Positions 55,024-64,000 of a DNA stretch of 64,000 nt are shown in pieces. Source of the stretch: Pelagibius litoralis. Its GTDB lineage: Bacteria > Pseudomonadota > Alphaproteobacteria > Kiloniellales > Kiloniellaceae. The notes beneath the pieces are model-generated. The model worked only from the letters and a program-made list of their open reading frames with translations. It was not told the DNA's origin and made no database searches. The stretch is from the NCBI RefSeq assembly GCF_011683915.1, contig NZ_JAAQPH010000006.1, forward strand, positions 1 through 64,000. The letters run 5' to 3'. Made by a program: the position numbers and the translations under genes. Numbering within the stretch: the first letter of the stretch is position 1; each line of letters starts with the position of its first letter.

Positions 55024-58000
55024 GTGGGGCAGAACGCCGGTGCCAAGGCCAAGCCAAACCGCAGCAGGCGCCGCCGGTCGCGGACCGGCCGGGCCATGCG
55101 GATCTGCGTTGAGGTCTGCGGTGGTCTTTTCGCCGCCTTGGTGCTGATTGTCGCCGTCGCGGTCTGGCGCTTCTTGGAAGGGCCGGTCCAGATCAATTTC
55201 CTGAAGCCGTATCTTCAGGAGGCTTTCAGCGAGATCGGCGGCAATACCCTGGAGATCGGTGAAACCTTCCTCGTTTGGGAGGATCGATCTAGGGATATCG
55301 TCCTTCACGCTGCCGATATCGTGGTGCGCGACCCGGAAGGCAAACGCGTTGCCTCCCTGCCGGAGGTCGCTTTCGAGCTCAGCAGCAGCGCGATGCTGCA
55401 GGGCACGGTGGCCCCCAGCCAGATAGAAATCATCGGTCCGCGCATTCGTCTGCTGAGGTCCGCCGATGGCAATATAAACTTCGGGGGCGACGGCGGCCGC
55501 TTCGAGGTTCCGGAAACAACTGAGGGATCGATCGAGGATCTGGCGACAGATGCGGGTCCGGATGGGGCTGCCGGCAACGATGAAGCGCTCATTCTGGGTG
55601 GGATCATCAAGGAGCTGCTGTCGGAACGCACGCCCGGAAATCCTTTGTCTTTTCTGGATGAAGTGCGCATTCGCGACGGGCAGATTTTTGTGCGCGACGA
55701 TATGTTGGACCTGTCCTGGGCCGCCCCCGCCGCCGAGATCTCTCTGCGCCGGGATATCGTGGGCCTTGCCGGAGACATCAGCCTGGGCTTTGTCGGCCAG
55801 CGTGACCCGGCAACCTTGGATGCGGCCTTCATCTTCGACAAGCAGGCCCGCGTGGTCGACTTTGCCGCCGGGTTCTCCGATATCAGCCTTGCGGCCCTGG
55901 CGGCGGCTTTCCCACGCCTGGCACCGGTCGGCGGTGTTACCTCGCGCATCGGCGGTTCGGTTGCGACCTCGATCTCGCTGGACGGCGATATCGGGCCCAC
56001 GGGTTTCGAAGTCCACGGTCTGGCCGGCACCTTGACGATTCCGGGGCTGGCGATGGAACCCCTGCCGGTGCGCGATCTGGTCATGAAGGGACGCTATGAC
56101 GATGGCGCCAGCCGTTTCGATCTGGACGAGGCGCGGATCAGCCTGGGAAGCGAGGAGGCGCCGGGGCCGGTCCTGTCACTCGCCGGCGTGTTCGATCACG
56201 AACCCCAGACCGGCGGCGACTGGACCATCGATGCCAATGCAAAGCTGGAAGGGATGGCCTTGGCCGAGCTGTCCCGCTACTGGCCGGAATCGGTGGCGGC
56301 GGATGCGCGCCCCTGGGTGGTGGAGAACATCGCCAGCGGCAATGTTCAGCTTGCTACGGCGGACGTACAGATCCTGGTGCCGGACGGCGACTTCGAGGCA
56401 GCAGATCTGGCGAGCCTCAGCGGCAGCCTGAAATACAGCGACCTGGTCGTTCATTACCTCAGGCCTTTGCCGCCGATCACAGACATTGCCGGCACGGCGA
56501 CGTTTGACGCCAGCGCGATAAAGTTTACCGCGGAGTCCGGCTCACTGCTGTCCCTGGCGCTCGGCAAGTCCGCCGTCGAGATCACCGGGCTGGATACTGC
56601 CGACAAAAGCCGCAAGATCTACGAGCAGTTGACGGTCCAGGCGAAGGCCGCAGGACCGGTCTTCGATGCCCTGACAATTCTGGAGCATCCCCGCCTGGAT
56701 CTGATATCGAAGCTCGGTCTCTCGGCGGCCGGCAGCGGCGGGGCGCTGACGGCGGACCTGGGCTTTCAGTTTCCGCTGATCAAGACCCTCGGCTTCGATG
56801 ACCTGGATTTCCAGGTCGGCGCGACGGTCCGGGACGCGGCGCTCGCCAATGTACTGCTGGGTCAGGATATGGCGGACGGGCGCCTTGCGCTCAGCCTGGA
56901 TGCCAACGGCATGGAGATTTCCGGCCCCCTGCAACTGGGCGGCGTTCCGCTGACCATGCAGTGGAAGGAGAGCTTCCTGGCCAATCCAAAGTTTCGGACC
57001 GTGCTGGAAGCCGACATTCCCAGCCTGGACGATGCGGGGAGAGAGCGCATCGGACTGGACTTCGACGGCTTTTTGAAGGGCCCTGTGGCAGCCAAGGTGT
57101 CGATGGTCGGCTTGGACGGCGGGTTCTCGACACTGCAGGTCGCCGCCGACCTGCAGCGCGCGGAACTGACCGTTTCGGATATCCACTGGGCCAAAGAGGC
57201 AGGCACCGAAGGCAGCCTGCGGGTGGCGGTCGATCTGGACAGCAACGGCCCGGTCGCCTACCGCGACATCACACTGCAGGCCGGCGACCTGGTGGCCCGG
57301 GGCGAGGCCCGGCCGGGCCCGGAGGGCAAGGGACTGGGTTGGATGCGCTTCGAGCGCGTGGCCTTCGGCCGCAGCGATCTGGAAGATGTCATTGTAGAGC
57401 AGAGCGGCGGCGGGTTTTCGGCGATCATAGGCCGCGGCATTTTAGATGCCGAACCCTTCGTATCGAAGGACGAGGAACCTGACGGCGGCGATGCCTCAGA
57501 GCCGCAAACGGATACCGCTGAGGGACAGGGGCAAGCCGCCGCCCCCAAGGTCTTCGAGCCGCTTTCCATCCGCGCAGCTGATCTGGAGCGGCTCTACTTC
57601 TCGGAAGACCGGCGGCTTGAGCAGGTAAACCTGGAACTGGTGCGCGGTACAGCCGGATGGGAGACAATCCGGCTGTCCGGCAGCATTCCTGAGCAATACT
57701 GGTCGCCGCGCGATGCGGCTGAGGCCGAAGCCGAGGGTGTCGATCCTGAGGCGGTGGTTGCCCTTGACCGCCGCTACCTGCAGCTTTCACTGGCGCCGGA
57801 TGCCGCGGGGAGCGGCCTGCGCCTGCTTGCCAAGAGCGATGACCTCGGCGCCCTGCTGAGGGCCGTGAACATCACCGACAGCATTGTCGGCGGCAACATC
57901 CAGGTGACCGGGTCCAGCGCCGGGCCGTCGCCGACCCATCCGATCAACGCCAAGGTCGTGGCGCGCGATTTCGTCATGGTGAAGGCGCCGGTCCTGGCCA

Positions 58001-58446
58001 AGCTTCTGACCGTCGCTTCCTTCACCGGTGTGCTCAACCTGTTGAGCGGCGAGGGGATCGGCTTCGACGGCCTGGACGGTGAATTCGTTCTCGACGACGG
58101 TGAGGCCACCACCGAGCTGATGCGGATCTACGGTGCCTCGCTGGGGCTGACCGCCAGAGGAAAGATCGATTTCGATGAGGATGCAATCGATCTGGTCGGC
58201 ACGGTCGTACCGGCCTATTCGATCAACAATTTCCTCAGCAACATTCCGCTCCTGGGGCCGGTCCTGACCGGTGGCGAAGGCGAGGGCCTGATCGCCGTGG
58301 TCTATGGGGTGAAGGGCCCGGTGGACGACCCGCAGGTGAGCGTCAATCCGCTCTCCGCCCTGACGCCCGGCTTCCTGCGCGGCATTTTCACGGCCGATCC
58401 GGGAACCGACAAGATCGAGGCGGTGCCGGAACGGATCGACCGCTAA
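55024..58446 (+). CDS. AsmA-like / DUF3971 envelope protein
   Basis: The 1140-residue protein has an Arg-rich N-terminal tail, one transmembrane segment (VEVCGGLFAALVLIVAVAV, about residues 29-47) and a long periplasmic part built of repeated beta-strands (ILSLAGVFDHEP-like, VEITGLDTADKSRKIYEQL) ending in the AsmA C-terminal domain with LLTVASFTGVLNLLSGEGIG, LGLTARGKIDFDEDAIDLVG and PVDDPQVSVNPLSALTPGFL. YhdP/AsmA-family proteins bridge inner and outer membranes and help lipid transport. The start is GTG 55024; another in-frame ATG at 55096 is possible. It is divergent from glnE and convergent with tyrS. Confidence 0.88.
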   Translation: MGQNAGAKAKPNRSRRRRSRTGRAMRICVEVCGGLFAALVLIVAVAVWRFLEGPVQINFLKPYLQEAFSEIGGNTLEIGETFLVWEDRSRDIVLHAADIVVRDPEGKRVASLPEVAFELSSSAMLQGTVAPSQIEIIGPRIRLLRSADGNINFGGDGGRFEVPETTEGSIEDLATDAGPDGAAGNDEALILGGIIKELLSERTPGNPLSFLDEVRIRDGQIFVRDDMLDLSWAAPAAEISLRRDIVGLAGDISLGFVGQRDPATLDAAFIFDKQARVVDFAAGFSDISLAALAAAFPRLAPVGGVTSRIGGSVATSISLDGDIGPTGFEVHGLAGTLTIPGLAMEPLPVRDLVMKGRYDDGASRFDLDEARISLGSEEAPGPVLSLAGVFDHEPQTGGDWTIDANAKLEGMALAELSRYWPESVAADARPWVVENIASGNVQLATADVQILVPDGDFEAADLASLSGSLKYSDLVVHYLRPLPPITDIAGTATFDASAIKFTAESGSLLSLALGKSAVEITGLDTADKSRKIYEQLTVQAKAAGPVFDALTILEHPRLDLISKLGLSAAGSGGALTADLGFQFPLIKTLGFDDLDFQVGATVRDAALANVLLGQDMADGRLALSLDANGMEISGPLQLGGVPLTMQWKESFLANPKFRTVLEADIPSLDDAGRERIGLDFDGFLKGPVAAKVSMVGLDGGFSTLQVAADLQRAELTVSDIHWAKEAGTEGSLRVAVDLDSNGPVAYRDITLQAGDLVARGEARPGPEGKGLGWMRFERVAFGRSDLEDVIVEQSGGGFSAIIGRGILDAEPFVSKDEEPDGGDASEPQTDTAEGQGQAAAPKVFEPLSIRAADLERLYFSEDRRLEQVNLELVRGTAGWETIRLSGSIPEQYWSPRDAAEAEAEGVDPEAVVALDRRYLQLSLAPDAAGSGLRLLAKSDDLGALLRAVNITDSIVGGNIQVTGSSAGPSPTHPINAKVVARDFVMVKAPVLAKLLTVASFTGVLNLLSGEGIGFDGLDGEFVLDDGEATTELMRIYGASLGLTARGKIDFDEDAIDLVGTVVPAYSINNFLSNIPLLGPVLTGGEGEGLIAVVYGVKGPVDDPQVSVNPLSALTPGFLRGIFTADPGTDKIEAVPERIDR

Positions 58447-58458
58447 CCTGCAAGCGTT

Positions 58459-59712
58459 TCAGACGATCCGCAGCAGGGCGTGGCGTTTCTTGCCCGCCGA
58501 GAGCTTGATGACGCCCTCGGCATTGCGGTCGGCGAGGCTGACGTTCTGCTGTTCGCCCGATATCGGAACGTCGTTGATCCGTGCGCCGCCGCCTTTGATC
58601 AGCCGTCGGGCTTCGCCGTTGCTGCCGGCCAGGCCGGCGCGGCGCAGTAGCTCATAGGCCGGGATGCCGGCGCTGAGTTCGGCCTCCGGCACGTCGACAG
58701 ACGGCAGGCCCTCGGCAGAGCGGCCTTCCTCAAAGGTCTGGCGGGCGGTTTCCGCCGCCTGCCTGGCGGCTTCCGCGCCGCGGCAGAGGCGGGTCGCCTC
58801 GTCGGCCAGCACCTTCTTCGCGTCGTTGATCTCGGCGTCCTGAAGCGCTTCCAGGCGGGCGATCTCATCCATCGGCAGTTCGGTGAAGAGCTTCAGGAAG
58901 CGCCCGACATCGCCGTCCTCGGTATTGCGCCAGTACTGCCAGTAGTCGTAGTGCGACAGCCGGGACTCGTTGAGCCATATCGCGCCGGCGGCGGTCTTGC
59001 CCATCTTGGCGCCGGAGGCGGTGGTGATCAGCGGTGTCGTCAAGCCGAAGAACTGACGCTGGTCTATCCGGCGCCCAAGTTCAACACCGTTGACGATGTT
59101 GCCCCACTGGTCGGAGCCGCCCATCTGCAGGCAGCAGTCGAGGCGGCGGCCGAGTTCCAGGAAGTCGTAAGCCTGGAGGATCATGTAGTTGAATTCCAGG
59201 AAGGTCAGCGGCTGCTCGCGGTCGAGGCGCAGGCGCACGCTGTCGAAGGTCAGCATGCGGTTGATGGTGAAGTGCGGGCCGACGTCGCGCAGGAAGGCAA
59301 TGTACTCAAGCTTATCCAGCCAGTCGGCATTGTTGACCATGAGGGCGCCGTTGGGGCCGTCATCGAAGCTCAGGAGGTTCTCGAAGGCGGTGCGGATGCT
59401 GGCAATATTGGCGTCGATCCGCTCGGCGCTCAGCAATTGCCGCGATTCGTCCTTGCCCGAGGGATCGCCGATCTTGGTCGTGCCGCCGCCCATCAGGGCG
59501 ATCGGGCGGTGACCGGTCTGCTGCAGCCAGCGCAGCATCATGATCCCAACCAGGTTTCCGACATGTAAGCTGTCGGCGGTGGCATCGAAGCCGATATAGG
59601 CGGTGAGGCGGCCCTTGGCGGCGAGATCGTCCAGCGCCTCCATATCCGTGCATTGATGGATGAAGCCGCGTTCCTGGAGAACGCGCAAGAAATCGGAGCG
59701 GGGCGCCGTCAT
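58459..59712 (-). CDS. tyrS: Tyrosine--tRNA ligase
   Basis: TyrS charges tRNA(Tyr). The 417 residues show the HIGH-type motif in [39 protein letters not shown], the class I Tyr-specific [22 protein letters not shown]-type region (split: [19 protein letters not shown] and [14 protein letters not shown]), the KMSKS-type loop [15 protein letters not shown] and a C-terminal S4 RNA-binding domain ([20 protein letters not shown]). Divergent from anmK with a 159-base gap; convergent with the AsmA-like gene with 12 bases between stops. Confidence 0.97.
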   Translation of the reverse strand: MTAPRSDFLRVLQERGFIHQCTDMEALDDLAAKGRLTAYIGFDATADSLHVGNLVGIMMLRWLQQTGHRPIALMGGGTTKIGDPSGKDESRQLLSAERIDANIASIRTAFENLLSFDDGPNGALMVNNADWLDKLEYIAFLRDVGPHFTINRMLTFDSVRLRLDREQPLTFLEFNYMILQAYDFLELGRRLDCCLQMGGSDQWGNIVNGVELGRRIDQRQFFGLTTPLITTASGAKMGKTAAGAIWLNESRLSHYDYWQYWRNTEDGDVGRFLKLFTELPMDEIARLEALQDAEINDAKKVLADEATRLCRGAEAARQAAETARQTFEEGRSAEGLPSVDVPEAELSAGIPAYELLRRAGLAGSNGEARRLIKGGGARINDVPISGEQQNVSLADRNAEGVIKLSAGKKRHALLRIV

Positions 59713-59871
59713 GGTCTTACCTGTGCCTTACCTATGCCTTGCTGGGGCCTTGGCCTTATTGGATCATTATGGATTGCCACGGTATCTTGCCGCGGGCGCA
59801 GGCATTTAGCACAATCCACCCGGTTTCACAATTTGCCCTGATATCCGTGATTAGGCCTCAAGAGGCGGGAG

Positions 59872-60978
59872 ATGGCAGTTACAATGGCTCTCAATCCTTC
59901 AACCGACACGCAGCCCTGGGCCCTCGGCCTGATGAGCGGAACCTCCCTGGACGGCATTGATGCCGCCCTGATCCGCAGTGATGGCCTGAGGCAGATCGAG
60001 ATGGGCCCCAGCGTCTCGCTGCCTTATGACGACGACATGCGGGCCCAGTTGCGCTCGGTGGTCGGCGGCGCGGGGGCGGTCAAAGAGGTCGAGCGGGCTC
60101 TCACTCTCAGGCATGCCGCGGTGGTCCGGGAACTGCTGGCCGGCGCCGGGATCGCGCCCGGCGATGTCCAGGTGATCGGCTTTCACGGCCACACCATTCT
60201 TCATCGGCCCGAGGAGCGGTGGACCTGGCAGATCGGCGATGGCGCCTTGCTGGCCGAGGAAACCGGGATAGACGTGGTCTGCGACATGCGCAGCCGGGAC
60301 GTTGCCCTGGGCGGCGAGGGCGCACCCCTGGTGCCGCTCTATCAAGCGGCCCTGGCCGCTGCCCTGCCGCGACCGCTGGCGGTGGTGAATGTCGGCGGCG
60401 TGGCCAATGTCACCTGGATCGGTGACGGGGCGGAAGCCGTGCTGGCTTTCGATACCGGCCCCGGCAACGCCCTGATCAACGACTGGGTGGAATCCCACGG
60501 CGGTGAGCCGCTCGACCGGGACGGCGCTCTGGCGAAGGCCGGCCGGGTGGACCTGGCGGCGCTGGATGCCTTGCTCGACAACCCCTACTTCACCAGGCAG
60601 CCGCCGAAATCTTTGGACCGCGACGACTTCTCCAAAGCGGGCGTCGAACAGTTGTCGTTGGAGGACGGTGCGGCGACCCTCACCGCCTTTACCGCTGCCA
60701 GCGTGGCGCTTGCCGGGGGGTTCTTTCCGCAGCCTGTCGAACGCTGGCTGATCACCGGGGGCGGGCGTCACAACCCCGTGCTGATGGCGGCCCTGGCCGA
60801 CCGCCTCCAAGCGCCGGTCGATCCGGTGGAGGCGGTGGGATGGCAAGGCGATGCGCTGGAGGCGCAGGCCTTTGCATACCTCGCCCTGCGCTCGCTTGCC
60901 GGCCTGCCGCTGACCCTGCCCGGAACGACAGGCGTTCGTGAAGCGGCCAGCGGCGGTCAGCACCACATCGCAGCCTGA
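59872..60978 (+). CDS. anmK: Anhydro-N-acetylmuramic acid kinase
   Basis: AnmK phosphorylates 1,6-anhydroMurNAc released during wall recycling. The 368-residue protein shows LGLMSGTSLDGIDAALI, VIGFHGHTILHRPEERWTWQ, ADVVCDMRSRDVALGGEGAP-like text (here VVCDMRSRDVALGGEGAP), VVNVGGVANVTWIGDG, AFDTGPGNALINDW and ERWLITGGGRHNPVLMAAL, all family signatures. It is divergent from tyrS, an order common in alphaproteobacteria. Confidence 0.96.
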   Translation: MAVTMALNPSTDTQPWALGLMSGTSLDGIDAALIRSDGLRQIEMGPSVSLPYDDDMRAQLRSVVGGAGAVKEVERALTLRHAAVVRELLAGAGIAPGDVQVIGFHGHTILHRPEERWTWQIGDGALLAEETGIDVVCDMRSRDVALGGEGAPLVPLYQAALAAALPRPLAVVNVGGVANVTWIGDGAEAVLAFDTGPGNALINDWVESHGGEPLDRDGALAKAGRVDLAALDALLDNPYFTRQPPKSLDRDDFSKAGVEQLSLEDGAATLTAFTAASVALAGGFFPQPVERWLITGGGRHNPVLMAALADRLQAPVDPVEAVGWQGDALEAQAFAYLALRSLAGLPLTLPGTTGVREAASGGQHHIAA

Positions 60979-61020
60979 ACCCCCGGACAATCCCTCCGGA
61001 CGGGCTAACGAGTGGACGGG

Positions 61021-61686
61021 CTAGCGGGCCGCTGAGGCGTTTTCGTCGGCTGCCATGACCTTGGTCAGGTAGTCGTCGATGTGGCCTTCCAACTGCTCCA
61101 TCTCGTTTTGGAAGAAGTGCCCGGCGCCCGGTATCAGCCGGTAGTCGATGGTGATACCGCGTTGCGAGGAGAGCTTCGCGACCAGCTTGGCGACCGAGGG
61201 CTCGGGCACCACATCGTCGGCATCGCCCTGAAGGATCAGACCGGATGACGGGCAGGGCGCGAGGAAGCTGAAATCGTGCATGTTCGCCGGCGGGGCGATG
61301 GAAATGAAGCCGCTGATTTCCGGCCGTCGCATCAGCAGTTGCATGCCGATCCAGGCGCCAAAGGAAAAGCCGGCGATCCAGCAGGCCGCGGCGCCCTGAT
61401 TATAGGCTTGCAACCAGTCAAGAGCGGAGGCGGCATCCGACAGCTCGCCCTCGCCGCGGTCGAAGCTGCCCTGGGAGCGGCCGACCCCGCGAAAGTTGAA
61501 GCGCAGAACCGAGAACCCCTGGCGCACATAGGCGTGAAAAAGGGTGTAGACCACCTTGTTGTTCATCGTACCCCCATGCTGTGGATGGGGGTGCAACATC
61601 AATGCAACAGGCGCATTCGCCTGCTTGCTGTGATAATAGCGTCCTTCAAGACGACCTTCTGGACCGTTGAAGATCACGTCAGGCAT
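61021..61686 (-). CDS. Alpha/beta hydrolase (COG2945 type)
   Basis: The 221-residue enzyme has the alpha/beta hydrolase fold: VALMLHPHPQHGGTMNNKVV, VLRFNFRGVGRSQGSFDRGE, ACWIAGFSFGAWIGMQLLM with the nucleophile elbow G-F-S-F-G, GLILQGDADDVVPEPSVAKL and PGAGHFF with the catalytic His. The substrate is unknown; related proteins are loosely called predicted hydrolases. It converges on anmK and stands alone. No signal peptide. Confidence 0.9.
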   Translation of the reverse strand: MPDVIFNGPEGRLEGRYYHSKQANAPVALMLHPHPQHGGTMNNKVVYTLFHAYVRQGFSVLRFNFRGVGRSQGSFDRGEGELSDAASALDWLQAYNQGAAACWIAGFSFGAWIGMQLLMRRPEISGFISIAPPANMHDFSFLAPCPSSGLILQGDADDVVPEPSVAKLVAKLSSQRGITIDYRLIPGAGHFFQNEMEQLEGHIDDYLTKVMAADENASAAR

Positions 61687-61885
61687 AGACCAATTGTTCC
61701 CTATTTTTCTTCCACGAACGGCATAGCGCCGGGCGCTTTGTTGTTTAGCTTTCCCTAAAAGGGGGACTCGACCGGCGCAGGCAGGCCAATCCGATAACCA
61801 CTATATCGCCTCAGTTATTGCGGTTTTTAGGCGATGCTGGCTTCGGCAATCGTCTGAAATTGGATCGTTTCCTCTCACGCCAAAC

Positions 61886-61914
61886 TTGACCAATTTACTC
61901 GGACTTACTATCTA
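61886..61914 (+). promoter_or_regulatory. Candidate promoter of cysE
   Basis: TTGACC (61886-61891) and TATCTA (61909-61914) are separated by 17 bases. Transcription would start close to 61920, right at the most upstream ATG, which argues for the later cysE start at 62001. Only the -35 is close to consensus. Confidence 0.4.
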
Positions 61915-62000
61915 TCAAGATGTTGCAGGTTCTGGTCAGATCGGCGCATCATCTGCCCACCAAGCCGCCCAAGGCGGCAAAGGGCCGCGATCATAGCACG

Positions 62001-62780
62001 ATGGACGAAGCCATGTTCAAGTCTCTGAGGACTGAAATCGACGCGACCATGCAGCGCGACCCGGCGGCGCGCTCACGCTTGGAGGTGGTGCTCTGTTACC
62101 CCGGTTTCCAGGCCATAATGCTTTATCGCCTGTCGAGCGTCTGTTGGCGCCGTGGTTGGACCCTGCTCGGACGCTGGATTTCTGCCGTCGGGCGCATCCT
62201 GACCGGGATCGAAATCCACCCCGGCGCCGTTGTCGGCGAGCGATTTTTTATCGACCACGGCATGGGCGTGGTGGTCGGCGAGACAGCGGAAATCGGCAAC
62301 GATGTAACGCTCTACCAGGGGGTCACCCTGGGCGGTGTCGCCCCCAGTGTCGATAGCGACAGCCAGCGCAACACCAAGCGTCATCCAACCCTGCTGGACG
62401 GCGTGATCGTCGGTTCCGGCGCCCAGGTGCTGGGCCCCATTACGGTGGGCCGCTGCGCGCGCGTCGGCGCCAATGCCGTCGTCACCAAAGAGGTTCCGGA
62501 ATGCGCAACCGTCGTTGGCATCCCCGCCCGGGCAATCCAGACACAAAAGACACCGGCAGCCGAGAAGGCACCCTTCGTGGCCTATGGGACACCGACCGGC
62601 AATATTCCGGATCCGGTTGCCCGTGCCCTTGATGGCCTGCTCGATGAGGTTCACAGCTTGAGAGCGCGGGTGAACGAGCTTGAGGAAGGTCGCCAGGCTG
62701 CCGACTCCGGGGGAGGCCCCGGCGCTGATGGCGACGATCGGGATGCCGAAGCATCCAAGGCAGCCGAAGGCAAGTGTTGA
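62001..62780 (+). CDS. cysE: Serine O-acetyltransferase
   Basis: CysE makes O-acetylserine, the carbon skeleton for cysteine. I place the start at ATG 62001 ([20 protein letters not shown]) giving 259 residues, which matches family length; an upstream ATG at 61920 would add 27 residues that look non-coding. Hallmarks are [80 protein letters not shown] and [20 protein letters not shown] of the left-handed beta-helix. The C-terminal acidic tail after about residue 215 is variable. It is followed 53 bases later by iscR. Confidence 0.95.
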   Translation: MDEAMFKSLRTEIDATMQRDPAARSRLEVVLCYPGFQAIMLYRLSSVCWRRGWTLLGRWISAVGRILTGIEIHPGAVVGERFFIDHGMGVVVGETAEIGNDVTLYQGVTLGGVAPSVDSDSQRNTKRHPTLLDGVIVGSGAQVLGPITVGRCARVGANAVVTKEVPECATVVGIPARAIQTQKTPAAEKAPFVAYGTPTGNIPDPVARALDGLLDEVHSLRARVNELEEGRQAADSGGGPGADGDDRDAEASKAAEGKC

Positions 62781-62833
62781 GGCTGTCCGGTTTCGTGAGA
62801 AAAGGTTTGGGCCTTAGGAAAGGAAGTCACTAG

Positions 62834-63364
62834 GTGAAACTCAGCACAAAGGGCCGCTATGCCGTGATGGCGCTCTGCGATCTCGCCGGCCATTCCGAAG
62901 ACAAACCCGTTGCGCTGGCCGATATTGCCGAGCGGCAGGAAATCTCGCTGTCCTATCTGGAGCAGCTCTTCGCCAAGCTGCGCCGGGGCGGCCTCGTCAA
63001 GTCGGTCCGCGGCCCTGGTGGCGGTTATCTGCTGGCCCACAAGGCTGCTGAGACCCGCATTTCGGATATCATTCTTTCCGTCGACGAACCGATCCGCGCG
63101 ACCCGCTGCATGCCCGGCCAACCGGTTGGCTGCCGTGGCAATCAGAGCCGCTGCCAGACCCATGACCTCTGGGAGGAACTGGGCAACCAGATCTATCTCT
63201 ATCTCTCTTCGGTTACGGTCGACGACGTGATCTCGCGTCGCGTTTTGGGCACCAGCGGACTTCTGACCGGTGATGGACCGGCAGGCCAGTTAGACCCGGC
63301 GGACAATCCGGCTGCCGCTGCGCCGGGCGGGAAGCCGCCTGTGCTGGCCGACGCCGGTGATTAG
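62834..63364 (+). CDS. iscR: Rrf2-family Fe-S cluster regulator IscR
   Basis: IscR senses [2Fe-2S] and controls iron-sulfur cluster genes. The 176-residue protein starts at GTG 62834 (MKLSTKGRYAVMALCDLAGH), with a winged helix-turn-helix (ALADIAERQEISLSYLEQLF) and the cluster-binding loop RCMPGQPVGCRGNQSRCQTH: Cys92, Cys100, Cys107 and His110. This C-x7-C-x6-C-x2-H spacing is looser than the C-x5-C-x5-C-x2-H of E. coli but keeps the final C-x2-H. It is co-directed with cysE and the cysteine desulfurase, which it likely regulates. Confidence 0.93.
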   Translation: MKLSTKGRYAVMALCDLAGHSEDKPVALADIAERQEISLSYLEQLFAKLRRGGLVKSVRGPGGGYLLAHKAAETRISDIILSVDEPIRATRCMPGQPVGCRGNQSRCQTHDLWEELGNQIYLYLSSVTVDDVISRRVLGTSGLLTGDGPAGQLDPADNPAAAAPGGKPPVLADAGD

Positions 63365-63413
63365 CCCGTTCAAGCGCCTGCAAAGGCAGTAACGGTTCTT
63401 GGATGAGAGCTGA

Positions 63414-64000
63414 ATGATCGCCTACCTCGACTACAACGCAACCGCACCGCTTCGCCCGGAAGCCCTTGATGCGATGACCCGGGCAGTGGCCGAGCCGGGC
63501 AATGCCTCTTCCGTACACGCCGCCGGCCGGCGCGCGCGCCGACTGGTCGAGGAAGCGCGCGAGAAGGTGGCGGCGCTGGCGGCGGTCGATCCGCGCTGGG
63601 TGATCTTCACCTCCGGCGGGACCGAGGCCAATAACCTGGCGCTGGGCGGCTTGGCTGCCGGGCCGCGGCTGGTCTCGGCGACCGAGCATGACTCCGTCCT
63701 TCAGGCCGCACCGCAGGCAGAGCGGCTGGCGGTTCGTCCGGATGGGCAGATCGATCTCGATGCCCTGGAGGAAGCCCTTCGCGGCCAGCCGGCGGGCGCC
63801 CTCGTTTCCGTCATGCTGGCCAACAACGAGACCGGGGTGCTTCAGCCCATGGAAGCCGTTGTTGAGCGTGCCAAAGCGGCAGGTGCCCTGGTCCACTGCG
63901 ATGCGGTTCAGGCGGCGGGCAAGCTGCCGTTGGATATGGTCCGTCTGGGCGTCGACTGCATGACCCTCTCGTCCCACAAGCTTGGCGGGCCGCCGGGCGT
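63414..64000 (+). CDS. Cysteine desulfurase (NifS/IscS-like), 5' part; runs off the window
   Basis: PLP enzyme that pulls sulfur from cysteine for Fe-S clusters. The visible 195 codons read IAYLDYNATAPLRPEALDAM, GNASSVHAAGRRARRLVEEA, WVIFTSGGTEANNLALGG, ATEHDSVLQAA with the PLP-stacking His, VSVMLANNETGVLQPMEAVV and the PLP-lysine loop TLSSHKLGGPPG at the edge. The catalytic cysteine loop lies beyond base 64000. It follows iscR by 49 bases and starts at ATG 63414 with GGATGAGAG upstream. Confidence 0.93.
   Translation, partial: MIAYLDYNATAPLRPEALDAMTRAVAEPGNASSVHAAGRRARRLVEEAREKVAALAAVDPRWVIFTSGGTEANNLALGGLAAGPRLVSATEHDSVLQAAPQAERLAVRPDGQIDLDALEEALRGQPAGALVSVMLANNETGVLQPMEAVVERAKAAGALVHCDAVQAAGKLPLDMVRLGVDCMTLSSHKLGGPPG

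Overview
The window reads as chromosomal DNA of a GC-rich alphaproteobacterium, probably of the Rhodospirillales or a related order. Supporting genes are an NDUFA12-like complex I protein, the order NDUFA12 - mlaD - DUF2155 - aat - accC/accB/aroQ, ponA followed by prfB, bcp next to glnE divergent from a giant AsmA-like gene, a coenzyme-B12 (class II) ribonucleotide reductase, and a long RNase E with an acidic insertion. The taxonomic placement is inference; no rRNA or tRNA gene was found.

Layout. 1-160: edge of an IS5-like insertion sequence (transposase start on the minus strand) abutting what may be the tail of an interrupted plus-strand gene. 0.5-3.3 kb: clpS-clpA protease adaptor and unfoldase with a clear terminator. 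3.6-9.0 kb: a loosely packed accessory stretch with an SNase-like protein, a DUF6058-like protein, an MBL-fold exported hydrolase, small secreted proteins, a decayed duplicate of one of them fused to a CoA-transferase fragment, and two copies of an intergenic hairpin repeat. 9.0-15.1 kb: FemAB-like acyltransferase, exported protein, glutamine-synthetase-like ligase with RidA, DUF4153 membrane protein. 15.1-19.2 kb: nrdJ with a dense candidate control region (NrdR-like and CtrA-like sites). 19.2-22.3 kb: a three-gene overlapping operon. 22.5-25.0 kb: SulP transporter, cold-shock protein, small coiled-coil protein.

25.4-36.3 kb is housekeeping: complex I assembly, lipid transport (mlaD), a methyltransferase, DUF2155, aat, accC-accB-aroQ, a DsbA-like thioredoxin, an M48/TPR protease, a gamma-glutamyltranspeptidase-like lipoprotein with an altered nucleophile, and an aminotransferase. 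36.3-45.0 kb: RNase E divergent from amiC, then PBP1A and prfB, the last with a textbook programmed +1 frameshift. 45.0-49.4 kb is an accessory island: cytochrome P450, CapK/PaaK-like adenylate-forming enzyme, a protein of unknown function and a frameshifted sulfotransferase. It looks like a small modification or biosynthetic pathway and is the best candidate here for something undescribed. 49.4-64.0 kb returns to core functions: DMT transporter, ferritin-like DUF455 protein, bcp, glnE, AsmA-like protein, tyrS, anmK, an alpha/beta hydrolase, cysE, iscR and the start of a cysteine desulfurase.

The genes mostly form short operons. Cell-envelope work (amiC, PBP1A, anmK, AsmA-like, mlaD, M48 protease), nitrogen control (glnE and the glutamine-synthetase-like gene) and sulfur/Fe-S supply (cysE, iscR, cysteine desulfurase) are the main themes.
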